Part shown: in pieces, positions 15,183-29,600 of the stretch | Layout of the letters: every line of letters begins with the position of its first letter | How positions within the stretch are numbered: position 1 is the first letter of the stretch | Notes under the pieces: generated by a model | The model's input: the letters and a program-made list of their open reading frames with translations, nothing else | The model's database searches: none | Told to the model about the DNA's origin: nothing | Position numbers and translations under genes: made by a program | Assembly: GCA_024734555.1 (NCBI GenBank) | Contig: JANPWX010000452.1 | Coordinates: 17,570-81,569, forward strand | DNA length: 64,000 nucleotides | Direction of reading: 5' to 3' | Origin: Trochalopteron elliotii | Taxonomy: Eukaryota; Chordata; Aves; Passeriformes; Leiothrichidae

Positions 15183-18100
15183 CAATGAGAAACAGAGAGC
15201 TTAAAACATTATCTCTCATTCCAGCACAGAATGCTGGAACTTGGTAATTAGTGTTTGAATAAGGACTTTATCTTTCAATTAATTTTTTCCCCTCCATTTC
15301 ATCACTCAGGAAATAATTTGGTCTTCTCTGATGTAGCCACAATGGAAATGAAAAAGTGACAGAAACATAACTTTTCTGCAGAGTTAAGGAGAGAGGGGAA
15401 AGAATGAGCTATCAGAAAGAAAGCCTACTTTTGGAAATCCATATCTGCTTTTCTGGAGAGTTCTTTCACCGGACAGCAAGTAATTTTATTTATTTTTGTT
15501 GCTTTGTCTGCAAGTTTATTCCACTTCCAATTTCCCCTTTCAGATGCAATTTTAAAAAGTTCAATATTCAACAGACAGCAAACTAATTGCTTGATAATGA
15601 CCTTTTAAATGCCCAGATTAACTTTAATGGTTTTAAATGGAATTTTAATGAGTTATTCTGAGTGTAACTAATTATTCGCTATTTATACACATAGACATGG
15701 ACAGAGTATTTTTGATTAAATGAAACTTTACCATAACTGTTATTCCAAGCTGCATTCTTTGCACAGAGCTATACCACAGGAGAAGCATACATATGAATAT
15801 ATTCACATAAATTTGTGTTCTGGCTTGATATCCTGTCCAGTGGCATGGTTTGAAACAGGGGATCCATATTCAAGTCCATGCCCTGCACACCTCCAGGTAA
15901 TGCAGGATAAACTGCTCTGAATCAAGAAGAATAGAGATTTAAATCTAGACCCCACACATTTTGTGCTAGTGCTCTGTGCATGATACACATATTGGTGATA
16001 GTGACACACATTATTCCCAAAATCTAAAGCTGAAATTCTGACTTGGACAACCCAATTTCAGGAGAATGGCCAAAACATTTCATACTATTTATATAAAAGA
16101 GGGAAACAACTTGAAACATCAGGAGTTCCCTAAAAATAGGTGTAGAAAGCATAGATTTGCACTACAATTTGAATTAGATTTGCATTACATTTGCATAGTG
16201 CTTTACTGTGAAAGCCAAACATCTTGTCTTCCTGAAGGAAAGAGGTAAGGAAGCCAAACTCCTAATTAATTTAACCTATTAGTCAATTGACAAGGTGAAG
16301 ACAGGTTTGTTTTGCTTTTGATGTAGTTTTTGTGTTTTAAAATACAAGCAATATTTCTTTTACAACTCTTAATGCCGATATATGCGACTCCTAGGGTACA
16401 AAGACTGACTGAAGAGAATACTACCTATAAAATTTACAAAGGATAGAGAGGAGAAGGAGAAGAGAGCATTGTAAGTTGTCTTACAAATCTGGGATGGAGT
16501 TGAACAACAGTTAAGGTCTTGAAAAGTTGGCTTCCTTCAAGGTCCATAACACCAACATTGATATGTGCTATGACATGGCATAAACTTGGACATAACTACT
16601 TGTACACTCGAGTTTGTGCTTGAGCATTTATACATCTTCCAGACTGCACTGTCAAATGAACTTCATCCATCTCCATTTCAGCTGCTCTAAAACCACATTT
16701 CAAAATGTTTTAAATAGGTTGAACAAAACTGTCTTTAACTGCGAACATGTCACTCAGCTACAACAGAAATTTAGGCTATAATACAAAACCTAAATACAGA
16801 TAATCACTGAGTTCTGCTCACTTGCTCTTAATTTGGATTAATTCACTCTTATTTTGCATTTCTCATTAAAAAAAGTATACCTCATGTTATATGATATCTG
16901 CCACCTGAGATGTTCATATGCAAACACAAAAAGATCTGAAATTTACTTAAAGTATCTATAAGAAAGTGGGGTTTTCCCATTTTTTTCCCACATGATAAAA
17001 TAAAGGTACTTACATGCCAAAAAAAGCCACATTAAGGAAAATTAGTAAAAAGCTAAGTTACGTCCTTATCCAAAAGATGGACACAACAAGCTAAAAATAT
17101 ATTTTTTAGAAGTGGGTTATTTTACAGGTTTTCAGGAAGTAGATAGCAACTTCAGGAATCCAGGGCCAGCAAAACACAGAGTATCTCCAACTAAAAGAGC
17201 ATTCAGCTTTACCTTTTTGGCAGACATCAATTTCCTTGTATTTTCTGACAATAAAGAACTCAGAAATGGCATTCAGATTCAGCCACTGTCCTTCATATCC
17301 TCACCTCTTCAGAGCTCTCTGTTGTAGTTATTTACAAAAAATATTTGGGGGGTGGAGGGGGGAGATTGAATCATATTGAGATAAAAAGTAAGATATCTTG
17401 AGTCAGATATCTACCATGACATCTCACACTCTGCTAAACCCATTGGCCAAGTTCCCTAATAAATCAATGTGTTGGGTCTGACCAAGGTAAAATAGCTTTT
17501 ACATGCTAATCTTTTCTCCATTGTAAAGCCTCTTGTCACAACAGAATAACATCTTTAAACCAAAAGGAAATCACTCCCCCAAGACTGGGAAACTGAGGAC
17601 ACTAAAATAGAGTTTTCATGAGTTAGTACACTGGCACAGCAGAACCCAAATAAGGAGGTGACTGGTGACAGTCAACACAGCCACACCAATGGCAAGAAAG
17701 CTAAAAAAAAAAAACAAACCAAAAAACTTTCTCATACCTTTAGGTAGCTAGCAGGAAAACAATGCAATTTTAAGAGTGAAATAGCTCCTTCATGGTAAGT
17801 CAGCAGAACTCCTCCAAGTAGCAGTGCATGGTATTACATTGATGTGTCATACTTCTCAGATGTCAAAGATAACTTTACCTTCAAAAGGTCACTGAATAAT
17901 TGTGTGTACAGAATTTTTTTTTCTTTAAATAATTAGAAGGCTGTAAAGCAATATTGCCTTTGCCTGACTGACAATTTCATGATGGGCACTTCTCACACAT
18001 CAAGACAGGCTAAAGAGAACTAAAACTAGCAGAGGACTTGAAATACCCATCACCATCATTAGGGGTTTTGTTTCCAAATAAGTATAGAAATTCAAGTTTG

Positions 18101-18411
18101 GAGGAGTTTGCATAGAGTGATGCATTTGTCATTTAAGCACACGATAATCCTCTTGTGAGTGATGTTGTGTGACACACAGCAACATGGCATGTCTAAATGA
18201 TAAACCACCAGCTCTTCACTGAACTAGTTCACAGTTATTGGCACCTTGGTAAGCTGCAATCATTTCATATCTCCTTTAGAAAAGGAAGCAGAAAATTGGT
18301 GTGGCAGAAATAGGGAAAATGTCCATGTGCATTATGTGCTTACAAGAAGAAAAGGAATTGTCAGCTGACCATTGGGAGTACAGCCAAACTGCTCTTTCAC
18401 CCTCATCTCCT
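15183..18411. other. Intergenic, no gene seen
   Basis: AT-rich unique-looking sequence. I see no exon, RNA gene or clear repeat. An AT-rich block around 15590-15700 with several TTTTAA and TAATTA-like words could be regulatory, but nothing more specific can be said. Confidence 0.5.
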
Positions 18412-18640
18412 AGGGGGCCCAATGGGATTCATCTGAAAGAGCTGGTTGATGTTATTGCAGCTCCTCTCTCCTTATTTTTGAAAAGTCTTGGCAGTCCAGA
18501 GAGGTTCTAGCTGACTGAAAAGTAGCAAAAGTTCAAGAAGGGTGAGAAGGAAGACCCTGGTAATTACAGGTTTGTCAGTCTCACTTCAGTGGCTGGTAAA
18601 ATTAGGGAGAAGGTTATTCTGTCAATCTTGGGATCTTACT
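18412..18640 (+). mobile_element. CR1 LINE ORF2 (reverse transcriptase) fragment, decayed
   Basis: The plus strand encodes a degenerate piece of the CR1 ORF2 reverse-transcriptase region. Recognisable pieces are GPNGIHLKELVDVI, then stops and frame shifts, then FKKGEKEDPGNYRFVSLTSV followed by AGKI. CR1 proteins typically have the equivalents of GPDGIHPRVLRELADVI and FKKGKKEDPGNYRPVSLTSV here. It is an internal segment of the LINE rather than the far commoner 3' tail. Stops make it non-functional. The edges are approximate, and sequence just upstream (from about 18300) may belong to the same insertion. Confidence 0.85.
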
Positions 18641-21600
18641 CATCAGATTCCAGTATCTCAGAGTTGGGATGCATCCCATGTTTGATCAACAAGTTTGGAG
18701 ATCATCCTCAATAAAAATATATGAAGCAATCTGTCCTGATTCAAGGTTTCTCCCTAATTATCAAAGTTCTTTGCTGTGCACAGTCACTCAGAAATTATCA
18801 GACTCCAGTGCCATTAACCTCAAATTCTACCTACTGTAGACAATTCCAGTTTATAAAATATAACCTTTGAATTGGTTTGTCCCCCCATTCCGTTAAAGAA
18901 AAAAAGAAAAACATTTTCTACAATCATAATATAAGAAAAGCATATTTTGAGACAAACTTTGCATGGAATACAGCTGGTGAGCAGAGGAAAACACAGCTAG
19001 CCTAGAACCTAGGATAACCTATATCCTCACTTACATTTAACCTATATTTTCATTACAACTGATATCCATCCTGATATCCATCCCTAGGCTTCAGCTGGGC
19101 TGATTATAATGCTGAAACATTCCGAGTGTATTTTTTTATTTGGAAGTAGAAAGGCAAAACAATTCAAGAACAAGAAGTTACTATTGCTCATAGAAAAGCC
19201 TAGCAGTCACCTATGAAATATAAAGATCAACCTTGATTTCTCCTCAGAATGAGGGAGCTCAAATCTATGTCTTCCATTTTCCCAAAGAATGTATTAAGAA
19301 GCAAGCTGGAAACCATTCTACAACACTCAGCAGAAGCTGCATTATTGCAAGGAAAATAATTCAAGCCTTCTTGGGCCCAGTAGAAGGGTCACATATGACA
19401 GAGCAACACAGCTTGTCCTTAATGATTCTTACATTTGTTATTGATGATAGAAATTTTACTGGAAGCCAGAAGAAAAACTCGAGGTATTCTTCATCTCAGA
19501 CAGATGCTCTATTGAGTGGAATACAGAAATTGCACACATTTTCTTGATGGCAGAAATACAATTACATATGCCTTGAAACCTGCTTTCCACATATTTACTC
19601 AAAAGAATAACAAATCCATTTGTTTCTAGCGCTCAATTTGTCAAAATTGAGAATGCTTTAATCATACTGGGGAACTTTCAGCTACAAAAACAAGCCAAAA
19701 ATGGACTTCATACGCCAACAGAAAGCATTTACATCCATTTCCAAAACTGCAATTTAGACATGTGACTTTGACAAAAATTATGCCTTTAAACACTTGATCT
19801 TTTGGGAGTATCAATAAAATTCAGGCTTTTACTCTAAAATACTGAAAATGTAAAAGCAGAAGACAGCCATGAAAGGACAAAAAGCATAAAATCCAAAATG
19901 TTTCAATATGCTACATTCTTCCACCATAATCTTCTGAGAGTGGGTTGTTGTTTTTAAGGGACTAAAGGTCAAATAAGGCCTGCAATGTTTAGCAGAAGCA
20001 AAGACAGGATGCCAGGAAATGCTACATTTCTGCCTCCTGTAGTCTTACTTTCAATACACAATGTTACAAGGAAACAGGCACGGCATTTTTTCATGTTTTT
20101 ACCCATTAAACACAATCCTCCACTGTAAACTTAGCAGATAGAAAGATGATACCAAACTGAGATCCTCATATAGATGCTGAAATGCTTCATTTCTCCCTCC
20201 CTAATACAGCTCCAAGTAGGAAGTAATTCCATAGTATTTGTTATCTCCTGGATAATGGTATTCTTTCTCTGCCTCAATGGTGGAAAGTATTTTAAGGCTA
20301 CCTTTTGGGAACAGACAAATTAACCTCACACCTGACAACAGCACTACATGAAGTGGAGACTGATCTGTTTCCTCTACACCTCACAGTTGGCAGCTCCAAC
20401 AAATTATAACCTTGTTTGTGAAACACCTAGCAGAGAAATTTTATGCCTTGCAAAAATAGCAGCATTTGACATGAGACCATGAACAGACCTCCTAGAGAGG
20501 CAATGTGACAGGAAGTTAATTCAAAAACTTCCCCAATTAAGTGTTCTTATCTCAGGTAATTAGGTAACTGCCTGAGTAGTAAACATGTCCAAGAGAGTAA
20601 TCAAACAATTAGAGTAACAAGGAGACAAATACTGTCACTGCTAAATGGAAAGTTAATTAAAAATCAGCTGCTCTATCAGCAAAACCTGTTTCAAAATGGT
20701 GTGTAGATACTATTAAATGAAAGACAAATATTTGGCATTAAACATGCTCAAACTGTTCACACTGCACAATAACATTCTTAATAAATAACTGAATAAACCT
20801 GAGTCAAGCTCAGTCTGGTGCCTCTGAGAAACTAGAGCCTCATTACCAATATCATTATCTAAAACTAATTAGTAGTTGGTGATTGTAGCCTGCTGGCACT
20901 AGGAAGCTGATTAACATTCCTCAGAAACAAACAGGGCTGGGTTGGGGGAGGAGAGGGATAGTTCCCTTTTGCTTCAGACTCAAAGAGCAGAAAGGGAATT
21001 AAATATTTAATACCTTTGCACATTGCAGCTCCGTTTCTTTCATTAATCTGTGTAATGGGCTGGTATTTGATGTGCTTGAGGCATTTTCATTGCTTGACAT
21101 ATGTTGAGTTCAGAATTTCTCACATGGCTGGATGACAGAAAGAGAAATCTTAAAGTGCAATTAAATATTTTATTACCATTGTTTAATTAAATAAATACTG
21201 GATTAACTTGTCAAAGCAGATTTCACTGGCATACTAGAACAGCATTTTCATTTTTCTTTATGAATATAATCTATGCCTAAATACTGTGATGATTAGTATA
21301 ATTACTTTAAATAGTACTGGGTGCATTCAGGGGAGAGGGATGGACCAATTACTGAGTATTCCACAGAAAACAGGTCTTTTCATTTCCCTAGCAGTTTGCT
21401 TTTCCTCCTTTTTTAACTGAAGAATGAGTCCATTTAAAAATCCTAAACTGAAGTTTAGGTTAAACTTAAATTCCATACCAGAGGAAAGCCCTGCAGTGTG
21501 TTGTAAGTCCAAGTGTCTAATTTAGAGGACATAGAGCCAGATCTGCAAGTAAACTTTCAACAACTGAGATATCTGTATTGGAAATTTTTCTCTCTGCTAC

Positions 21601-23516
21601 TGTCCAGCCACCTTGTAAACCTGTGTTGTTATAAATAGCTCATGCCCAATGTAAACCCCTGACATAGTAAAAGCTCAGATGAGCAAGGGGTGAAGTTTCA
21701 CTTGTGTCTCTGCTGGTTTCTGTGTGGTGAGACACACATACCTGTACACATATATGAATATGCACAGACACAGATGAAGTATGGAGAGAAGACAGACCTG
21801 CTGACTGCTGAAAACAAAGCAGGGTTGTTTTTCTAGCCTTGTTTTGGTTAATATTCTGAAGCACTACACTGAGAGCTGAGACAAGTCAGTGCACTACTGA
21901 CCTCCAGTGAACCAGGTGCCCAGCACCACGACCAAAATCCTCAAGGCCACTTCTTTCATTTCAGTATCTTCCTTTGTCTGGGTGGGAGATTATCCTCTCT
22001 AACTTAATGAACTGGCAGAAAACTAACATTCATGCAGTCCCCTAAGTACACAAAAATACACTACATTAGCATTATAAAGCACACTGATTTTTGACAGAAA
22101 AAGGAAAGTTATTTAAAGCAACACCTAATATGATACAAAGGAAAAGCAGGATGCTGTACCTAAAAGTCTTTATTGCTGTCATACCCTAAATACAAGTACT
22201 AGACATTTTGTTTAAAGTAATTTGTTTGTCATATTAATTACAATGCTCATATAATGTGCAGGTGCCACACTCAAAATGTGCCTTGGTGCAAAAAATACAC
22301 AACTAGCACAAAATGCTTCTACAAAGTTGTGACCAGTATCAGCAAGACTAAGCTGAACAAATTGAAAATGCTGAAGTTTCTGAAGCTTTAGATTTTAATG
22401 CAGGTGATCATGAGGCTGTATTAATAATGCTCAGCCTCAGAAGAAATGTTCACTATTCATACACAGCTACTGACACAAGTTAGAGATTAGGTATTTCTGA
22501 TTAGGGTAATTTATTACAAGATTGGTACCTTTTATATACATACATGTCTGAATGCTGAAGAATTGCAGTTTGAGTGCCTGCAGTCCATAACTCTAACCTG
22601 GCTTAGGAGGACATCATGTGGCAGAATAATATATGAACAGACACTGCAACTTTCCCCACAAAAAACCTACAGCTGCTACCCCTTGCAGCCAAAAATATTC
22701 AATACTGTCGAGAGACTTGATGAATGGAGAAGCAGTGTCCAAAATCAGATATTAGGATACAAGAGATGATTATTAAAATGATCTGCAATTCTGATACAAA
22801 GGTGTGGGTGAATGACTGGACTCAGAGGAGGTTTCCTCAGTTACCAAGCCCTAAGCAGCTATTTAAAAATTCTGGAAGCACACAGCCCTGCTTACAGTAT
22901 TAAATTTCCCCCTTCTATGCTCTTGGATCAAACTGCCTTTGCCAGAGCCCTTCCAAAAGCAGGAATTCGTGCAAATGTGACCTGAAAGCACCAATAAGGA
23001 ACTCCAAGGAATATATGAAAGAGCCCCATCCTACTTCATCAGTAAAACCTCTCATTAACAACTCCATGATTACTAGCACTTGAATCAAAAAATAGTGTTC
23101 TAGAGAGTTATTTCTGGAATTTGTGTTGCATTTATCTAAAAATCAATTTGATTTCCCTTGCCAGAGGCTGATAGTAAATTCTTAGAATATCAGATGAAGG
23201 TGGAATCTACTTACACATTAACTTTAAAATTTAAAAATAAAGTAATCTGCTTTAGTTATAATACCAGTCATAAATTATGGAATCAATTCAGAATGTCATG
23301 GTATCAGTCCAGGAAATAAGAACTGAAAGGAAAAAGAACAATTTAATGGCATGGCTAATGGTGGACATAGTTAGAAATTCACCACTGAAGACAACAGAAG
23401 TTGTGAATGAGGAAAAAAAAATCTGGAAAAGAAAATTTTAAGGAGAGTTTCGTCATTCCTTTTTTTGCTCGAAGACATAGGCTTGGGTCATGCTATTTCC
23501 TTTCATAAAAGCCCCA
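18641..23516. other. Intergenic, with a homeodomain-motif-rich stretch
   Basis: No gene or repeat is recognised. Between about 20500 and 21250 the sequence is unusually dense in homeodomain core words: TAATTA at 20557-20562 and 20866-20871, TTAATTAA at 20653-20660 and 21183-21190. Together with low repeat content this looks like conserved non-coding or enhancer DNA, but this is inference only. Confidence 0.4.
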
Positions 23517-23656
23517 AGATGAGCTCAGTTGGTCAGAACACAATGCTATTAACACCAAGATTGTGGGCTTGATCCTTGTATGGGCCATCCACCTAAGAGT
23601 AGGACTCAATAACCCTTCTGGGTCCCTTCCAACTCAGAATATTCTGTGATCATAGA
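23517..23656 (+). mobile_element. tRNA-Ile-derived SINE, TguSINE1-like
   Basis: The head is tRNA-like: GAGCTCAGTTGGTCAGAACA (A-box region, 23521-23540), an anticodon-arm-like ATGCTATTAACACCAAGA, then a decayed B-box region (GGCTTGATCC, 23576 onwards; functional tRNAs have GGTTCGATCC) and a GGGCCA end of the acceptor side. The tail, GGGTCCCTTCCAACTCAGAA followed by TATTCTGTGAT, is that of a CR1 LINE. A tRNA-Ile head with a CR1 tail is the architecture of TguSINE1, described from zebra finch and other passerines. The A and B boxes would be an internal Pol III promoter in an active copy; this one is diverged. It is the best single clue to the host lineage. Confidence 0.88.
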
Positions 23657-26600
23657 AGCATTCTTAAAGTATTTTTTTCCACTGATTTATAAAAACTATC
23701 ACAGAGACAGTAACACTACTTTTCAATGCATTCTAAACTTAAATCCTCCCTATGGATGATAAGAATTCTGTAATGCTGACTTTAAACACACAACTGAGAT
23801 GTCCTGAAATATTTCTATTTACAAAGCTTTTGTTATCAGTCTCAGTCTGTTCATACTCAGAGAATCCAGGCATTTCCTCCCTCACTACAGTATCATTCAG
23901 CAACCCTGGATCTTCCACCCTATTCCTACATTCTTCATGTAATATAAACTGATAAAATAAGTTTGTGCATTCCCATAACTCAATTCAGTGAGCAATCCTA
24001 GATTTATTTGAAACAAACCTTGCCAGAAGAGTTCTGACAACACAAGAAACTGCATGACCAAATCTGCAAGCTGGGTGACACTTCCAAGCACAGATCAATT
24101 AGCCATGAAGGCTGAGCAAAATAATTGTGTTTCTAATCAGTGGGGTCCCAGAGCAGCATTCTGGCAGGAGCAACTGGAGAGAAACACCCACACACCATGT
24201 TTTCATGTTTATATCTTGGAAAAAAAAGCTTACTTAGCAGCAGTGAGGAGAGCTGAGGCCTTTCAAGTTCATTAATGGCATTTTTTAAACAATGTAGGCT
24301 ATCTCAGAGCAGATGAGGTGCATGACAAAGCAGTTTCAAGACTAAGTTTGGATGTTTTTAAAAGGACTTTACAAGATGTGATGAATGCTGCAGCAGAGAG
24401 GTGGATTCTGTGATTCAATGAGTCACTTCCAGTCTCACATTCCTGCTCTGCAGGCAGAGATTGGGAAAGTACAGGGAAAATGACAGTAGCAACTTACAGC
24501 AAGACCACAGCTGTTCACTGCCTTGGTCAAAATCAAACTTAGGTACAAAATAAAAGAAACCTGCTTTTCAGGTTATCCTGACAGAGAAAAAGGGAAAACT
24601 GCATTGTTAAAATCACACCACATAAAATGGGACATAGGATCACCAAGTCTGCTGGTGGTTATATTAAGTAAAATTCATTACTGAATTAAAAAAAATAAAA
24701 TTGTCTTTATCCCCTCTCATCAAACCTGCTGTGAAGTCAACAGTATAAAGTGATTCTTCTGTCATTCCTGCTTACTTCCTGCTTTAACTGCTTTTGCTTT
24801 TTCCTAGGCATCAATAGGTAGAATACTTTTAAGAAAGGAAAAAAAAACCAGTATCAATGAAAGCACATTGGTGTTGCAGAGGAGGCTTCTGTTTAAACAA
24901 GACCCCTCCCCATTTACTGAAGTGAAGCAACAGAAGGATTACAGAGACTGTGCCACCAGAGCATTATTTTATCTCAGTGAAAGGGGAAAGGGAAAAAGAA
25001 GAGTATTTACAAGTGAACATACTGTTCCTAGAACCCTGAAGGAACACTTCCCAAGGTCTATCTAACAAATACTCCCTGTGAGGGACAGAAATCTCTGCAT
25101 GCCAGGGAGGGAGCTTGCACAATGGGATTTCAGTCTCACCTGCCCCCATCAGTCCCATCTGGTACAGCCAGTAGGATAAAATGCAAAAAGGAGGAATGCA
25201 AATTGCTTCAGTCTCAGTGCTCAGACAACAAGGAAAAGGCTCTTATCAGCCAGTATCCAAAATAACCCAAGGTCAGGTTTCTGGGAACCCGGCTGCAGAG
25301 GGCACACACTTGAGCGAACAACCCTCTGCCATTCTCATATCTCCTGGTTCCCTCCAGGCTCCTGATTTACATCTCCCACCTGCTGGGTAATCATACACTC
25401 CCCAGCAGTAAGATTTGTCTCATGGATTGCTGTTTTCAACATCGGGGTTGTTGAAGTTCCAAACCTCAGGTGGCTGTTCCAGTTGCCAGGGACAGGATTG
25501 TGCAGTCTTGCTTGAGGTGTTTTGAAAGGATTTTGCATCTCATCCTTTCAGCAGTTGGGTGAAAAATCTCTTGAGCATCTGGGATGACATCTATTTGGGG
25601 TTTTACACTTAGTCAAAAAGATATTTATCCAACAGATGGAAACATGACAAACTAGTCTCTAAAGTAAGCATGTCTTCTGAAAGTCTCATGCCTGAGTCAA
25701 TATCCGTAGCTGGCAGGAGACTGTTACAATTTTAAAAGTGTCACTGCACACAACTGAGAAAATGTCAGAATCAATCTTCCCCCTTCTTTATATAAAAAAA
25801 TCTGTTGATAACCTAGGAAACATATGAGTAATCTAAGTAATTGAGAAAAAATCTAATACATTAAAGGAGCCATTTATACACAGGATGAGTCAAAAATACA
25901 TTTGTTTTATGTGCTGTAATAAATTAATCCAAGATTTGAAAAATCTTCAATAGGGCCTGATGTACAATTAAAATCTTTTTCCATCCTAGAAAGGTTGGCT
26001 AAAAGGATGACAAAAAAATCATAGCCCTGCTTAGTAGTTTTATGCAGCAATTCACTTCTCAAAGACATGAATGTATTTGAGGAAAGGAAATTGATTTGAG
26101 TCTATTTTATTGAGCTGTAGAGGCAAAAGAATTATCTGTTTAAGTTGCTTTTATGTAAGCGGGAATTGTCAATGGCAGCACAGAAAACTTCAGTAGGAAA
26201 CAAACTGAACCCTGGGCCTAATCTAAACAACACATTTAACACTGGTCAGCTTTGATATTTACTTCCAGACCTGAACTTTGCAGACAGAGTATTTACCTAA
26301 CTAGTAAGAGGTGGTACAGCTGTGTTTGTATTAGCAGGCACAAATATTACCTTGATTTCCTTTACTTCCATCACATATTGTGCCATCAGAGTTAGGGAGA
26401 ACTGAAAACATTTGGGCACGTAGACATAATAAACCCTTTCCTAGTAAAAAACTAGTGACCCTAACATTTTGATTGCACAACGAATCACAAGCCACAGGAA
26501 AAGAAGATGTGACATTTCATCCTGAAGAGCCCTTTGTCAACAATTATTCATTGAGGCAAAGTTCAGGAAAAATTGCTTTCTACTTCCTCACTGATAACAT

Positions 26601-29600
26601 TTATGAATATTATCAATAAGATCTTAAGAGTATCTTTAAAGCTTTTGTTCTGCTTCAAGGGACTTCACAGATTATCTGTACATAAAATATTAAGCAAATC
26701 AGAAAGAATAATCTGCATGAATTACCAGAAATTACTTGTCTTTACTCTTTGCACTTGTTTGGTTGGTTGGCTGGTTGGGTTTTGTTTTGTTTGTTTTGTT
26801 TTTGTTTTGTTTTAGGGGAGTTTTAAATTTATTTAAATATGTACTGCTACCTTCTAGAATAGAAATTCAGGAAAATGTTCTTGTCAAGACTTCATAAGCA
26901 TGACCATGCTCTTGGAAATCAATTATTTCTGTAACACCTAATTTTTTGTAAAATAACCTTCACTCTTGTGCAAGACCTTCAACTCGACGGATGTCAAATA
27001 TCAACTCAAAGGGAGAAATCCTAACTAAATAGTCAGATCACAACCCTCTGAAACTCAAGATGTTACATTCAAGCACTTACAGTTTTTTCCCAGGAAACTC
27101 TCTCTGAGTTCTACAGGTCTTCTTGGTGAATAATTTTTGTAAAGTTGAGTAATTTTGAGGTCAGACCTCAGTACATAATTTTACACTTTCTTCCTTGCTG
27201 CTTTCTCAAAAAACAGGTGCTTTTAACCTGCATAGTGCATTTACTCATTGCTCATAAACTGGCACATCACAGAGAATTGTTATTCTTCTCCTCCATTTGT
27301 ATCCAAAATTTGAAAGGTACCTCTAATTCCCCATCAGACACACCGAGGAGTTCTCACATACTTCAGCAGAACTAATTCACCATTTTTACAGGGCTGCTGA
27401 TAGATGTTTCAGCCTTAAAAGTGTATTGACAGCCACCATTTTTCAAAAGACTTCAGAAGAAACACACTTTCAAGCTTCATTTCAATCAATAATAATGACC
27501 GAAGATTACACTGGCAAAAATGCTGTGTAGTTATTTGTTCTCCTAGGTCTCAAATCAGCTGGCATTAAAATTCCTGACCCTCTCTGTTGCAGGTATCTTG
27601 TGAAAGGCTGGAGGAGAGAAATAGAGTTTTGGTATTTTTCAGTGCCTTTTTTTTTTTAACCACAGTTGCTCAGCTGCTGAATACATACAAACATGCAGAA
27701 AGATCCAGAAAATCTTGTTGAAGAGAATACAAAAACCTGCAGGGAATTAATTAATTCTTACATATGCCATTGCTTTTTTCAAAAAAAGAAAAGCTAAACC
27801 CTGAGGGACCGAGTAGCATTTACTATTCAAGCAATGGTTAGAATTACTCAGGCCCTAAATGCAATTAATAAGTAGATGTTTACAATAAGATCAAACCTCG
27901 AATGCTCAGGGGTCGGAGAGTTTTTGAACGTGGTACACTACACTATATTCTTTTTTCCCAAATAAGATGCTGAGGATGCTCACAGACATTCAGCAGAATT
28001 TAAAAGTATCTCCAACTCAAATAAATTAAATGCTGCCTGCCACATGATCTTAAAATCAGCAGTATGAGGAAAGGATTTTCCAGCTCCAGGGCTTCTGCTG
28101 ATTTCTGAGAAACATAGTGGTTCTCTCAGCCAACTTTCTCAATGTTATGGCTCCTAACCCCATGCTAACTCTGCTGCCAGCCTTTTATAATCTGCAATCA
28201 CTGTTTGCCAAAACCTGCTTTACACTGCGCTCTGGCAAAACTCCCACTGACCACCACACATGCTGATGTAGTGCTGAAGGAAGTATCACATGTGGAACAA
28301 TAATATAAAGCAGTTCAGAAAGGGGGAGAGAGAGTTTGGGTTAAAAGAATGCTTATTTTACACGTATTTTTTAAAAGACAGCTTTTCAGTTATGGATTGA
28401 CTTCCTTTACAAAAGGCCAACAATATTCATGTGTAAAGCTACATAAATGCTGCAGCTCCCATGCAAAGGCTTGTAAAAGCTTTGGTACAAATTTCTGCAT
28501 GGCTCATCACCTCTGCTCACCTGACCACTTAGCTATTTTAAGTAAAGTCTGTGTAAAAAGTGTCATGGCCTCTGGCTTTGTGTTCTCACCTTGGTGGTAC
28601 ATACTGGTGTTACTGGTTTCCACTGGGAGCCACACCAAACACGAGTGCAATACAGTGTTTGCAGACAGTTGTTTAAACAGAGTTTGAATACTAAGATGTA
28701 GGGTTGGATTCCATCCTGCTTTGTAGTCCATTTTTAGACTACCTCATGAAAATGAATGCATTCATTGCTCAAAGCAAGTCCTGCTTCATCTGAATGAGGC
28801 AGCAGAATCAGCCTCCTCATCTCATCTTTCCTCACAGGCTTCCGTGCTACAACTCCTGTAAACAATCACAGTCTCAGAAGACAAGCCTTGGCAAGAAATC
28901 CATAATTTTACTACTTTCACAAGTGTTTGAAGTATATAACCTTCTTCAGTTCCACCATTATTACAGGACTATCACATTTCTCTGTATTCACTGCTGCATT
29001 ACTTTACAGTACTGACTCAGAAGAATAAAGGTAGCAACAGTACTGTCTGCAACTAAAGCTATGGAATTAAGTGCTGTACTGGATTTCATGCAAGGCCTTC
29101 AATTTATCAATTTTCATTTTATGAAGAACAAAAATATTTGAAATCAGGGAAAGTTCTCTTAGCTGCAGCTTTAGAAAAAGGCAAATAGTGAAGGCTTTGA
29201 AACAGTAAAATCACATATATGGAAGACACCTTTCTGTCCATGTACCCTCTATATTAGTTATGAAACAGAATGCCATCACTTACCAGGTGAGTCCTTTGTT
29301 ATTAACCAGACAAGTAACTTTCCTTGTGAACACCTTTATATTCTACCATGTTTTGCTTTCTCACCCTAGCACAGTGAATACATACTGGAATATTTTTTTA
29401 AGCATCAGTGAATATGGAGAGAATTTATTTTCAAAGGGCAGAAGGTACTAATTCCCTAAAGTCTGGCAGAACATGTTTACTTTTCAAACCATCCAATCAA
29501 TGGAGGCATCTTTATGAGTTTGTAAGTTCACACCAGGAATATGCTTTTGAAGGAAATCTCCTGTTCATTCCCTCTCACTTTACTTTGTTTCACCCAGCCC

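Noticed and set aside
24340..24425. Possible CR1 tail ending GATTCTGTGATTC
   Set aside because: Only the last dozen bases resemble a CR1 terminus. The preceding sequence does not follow the element's order.
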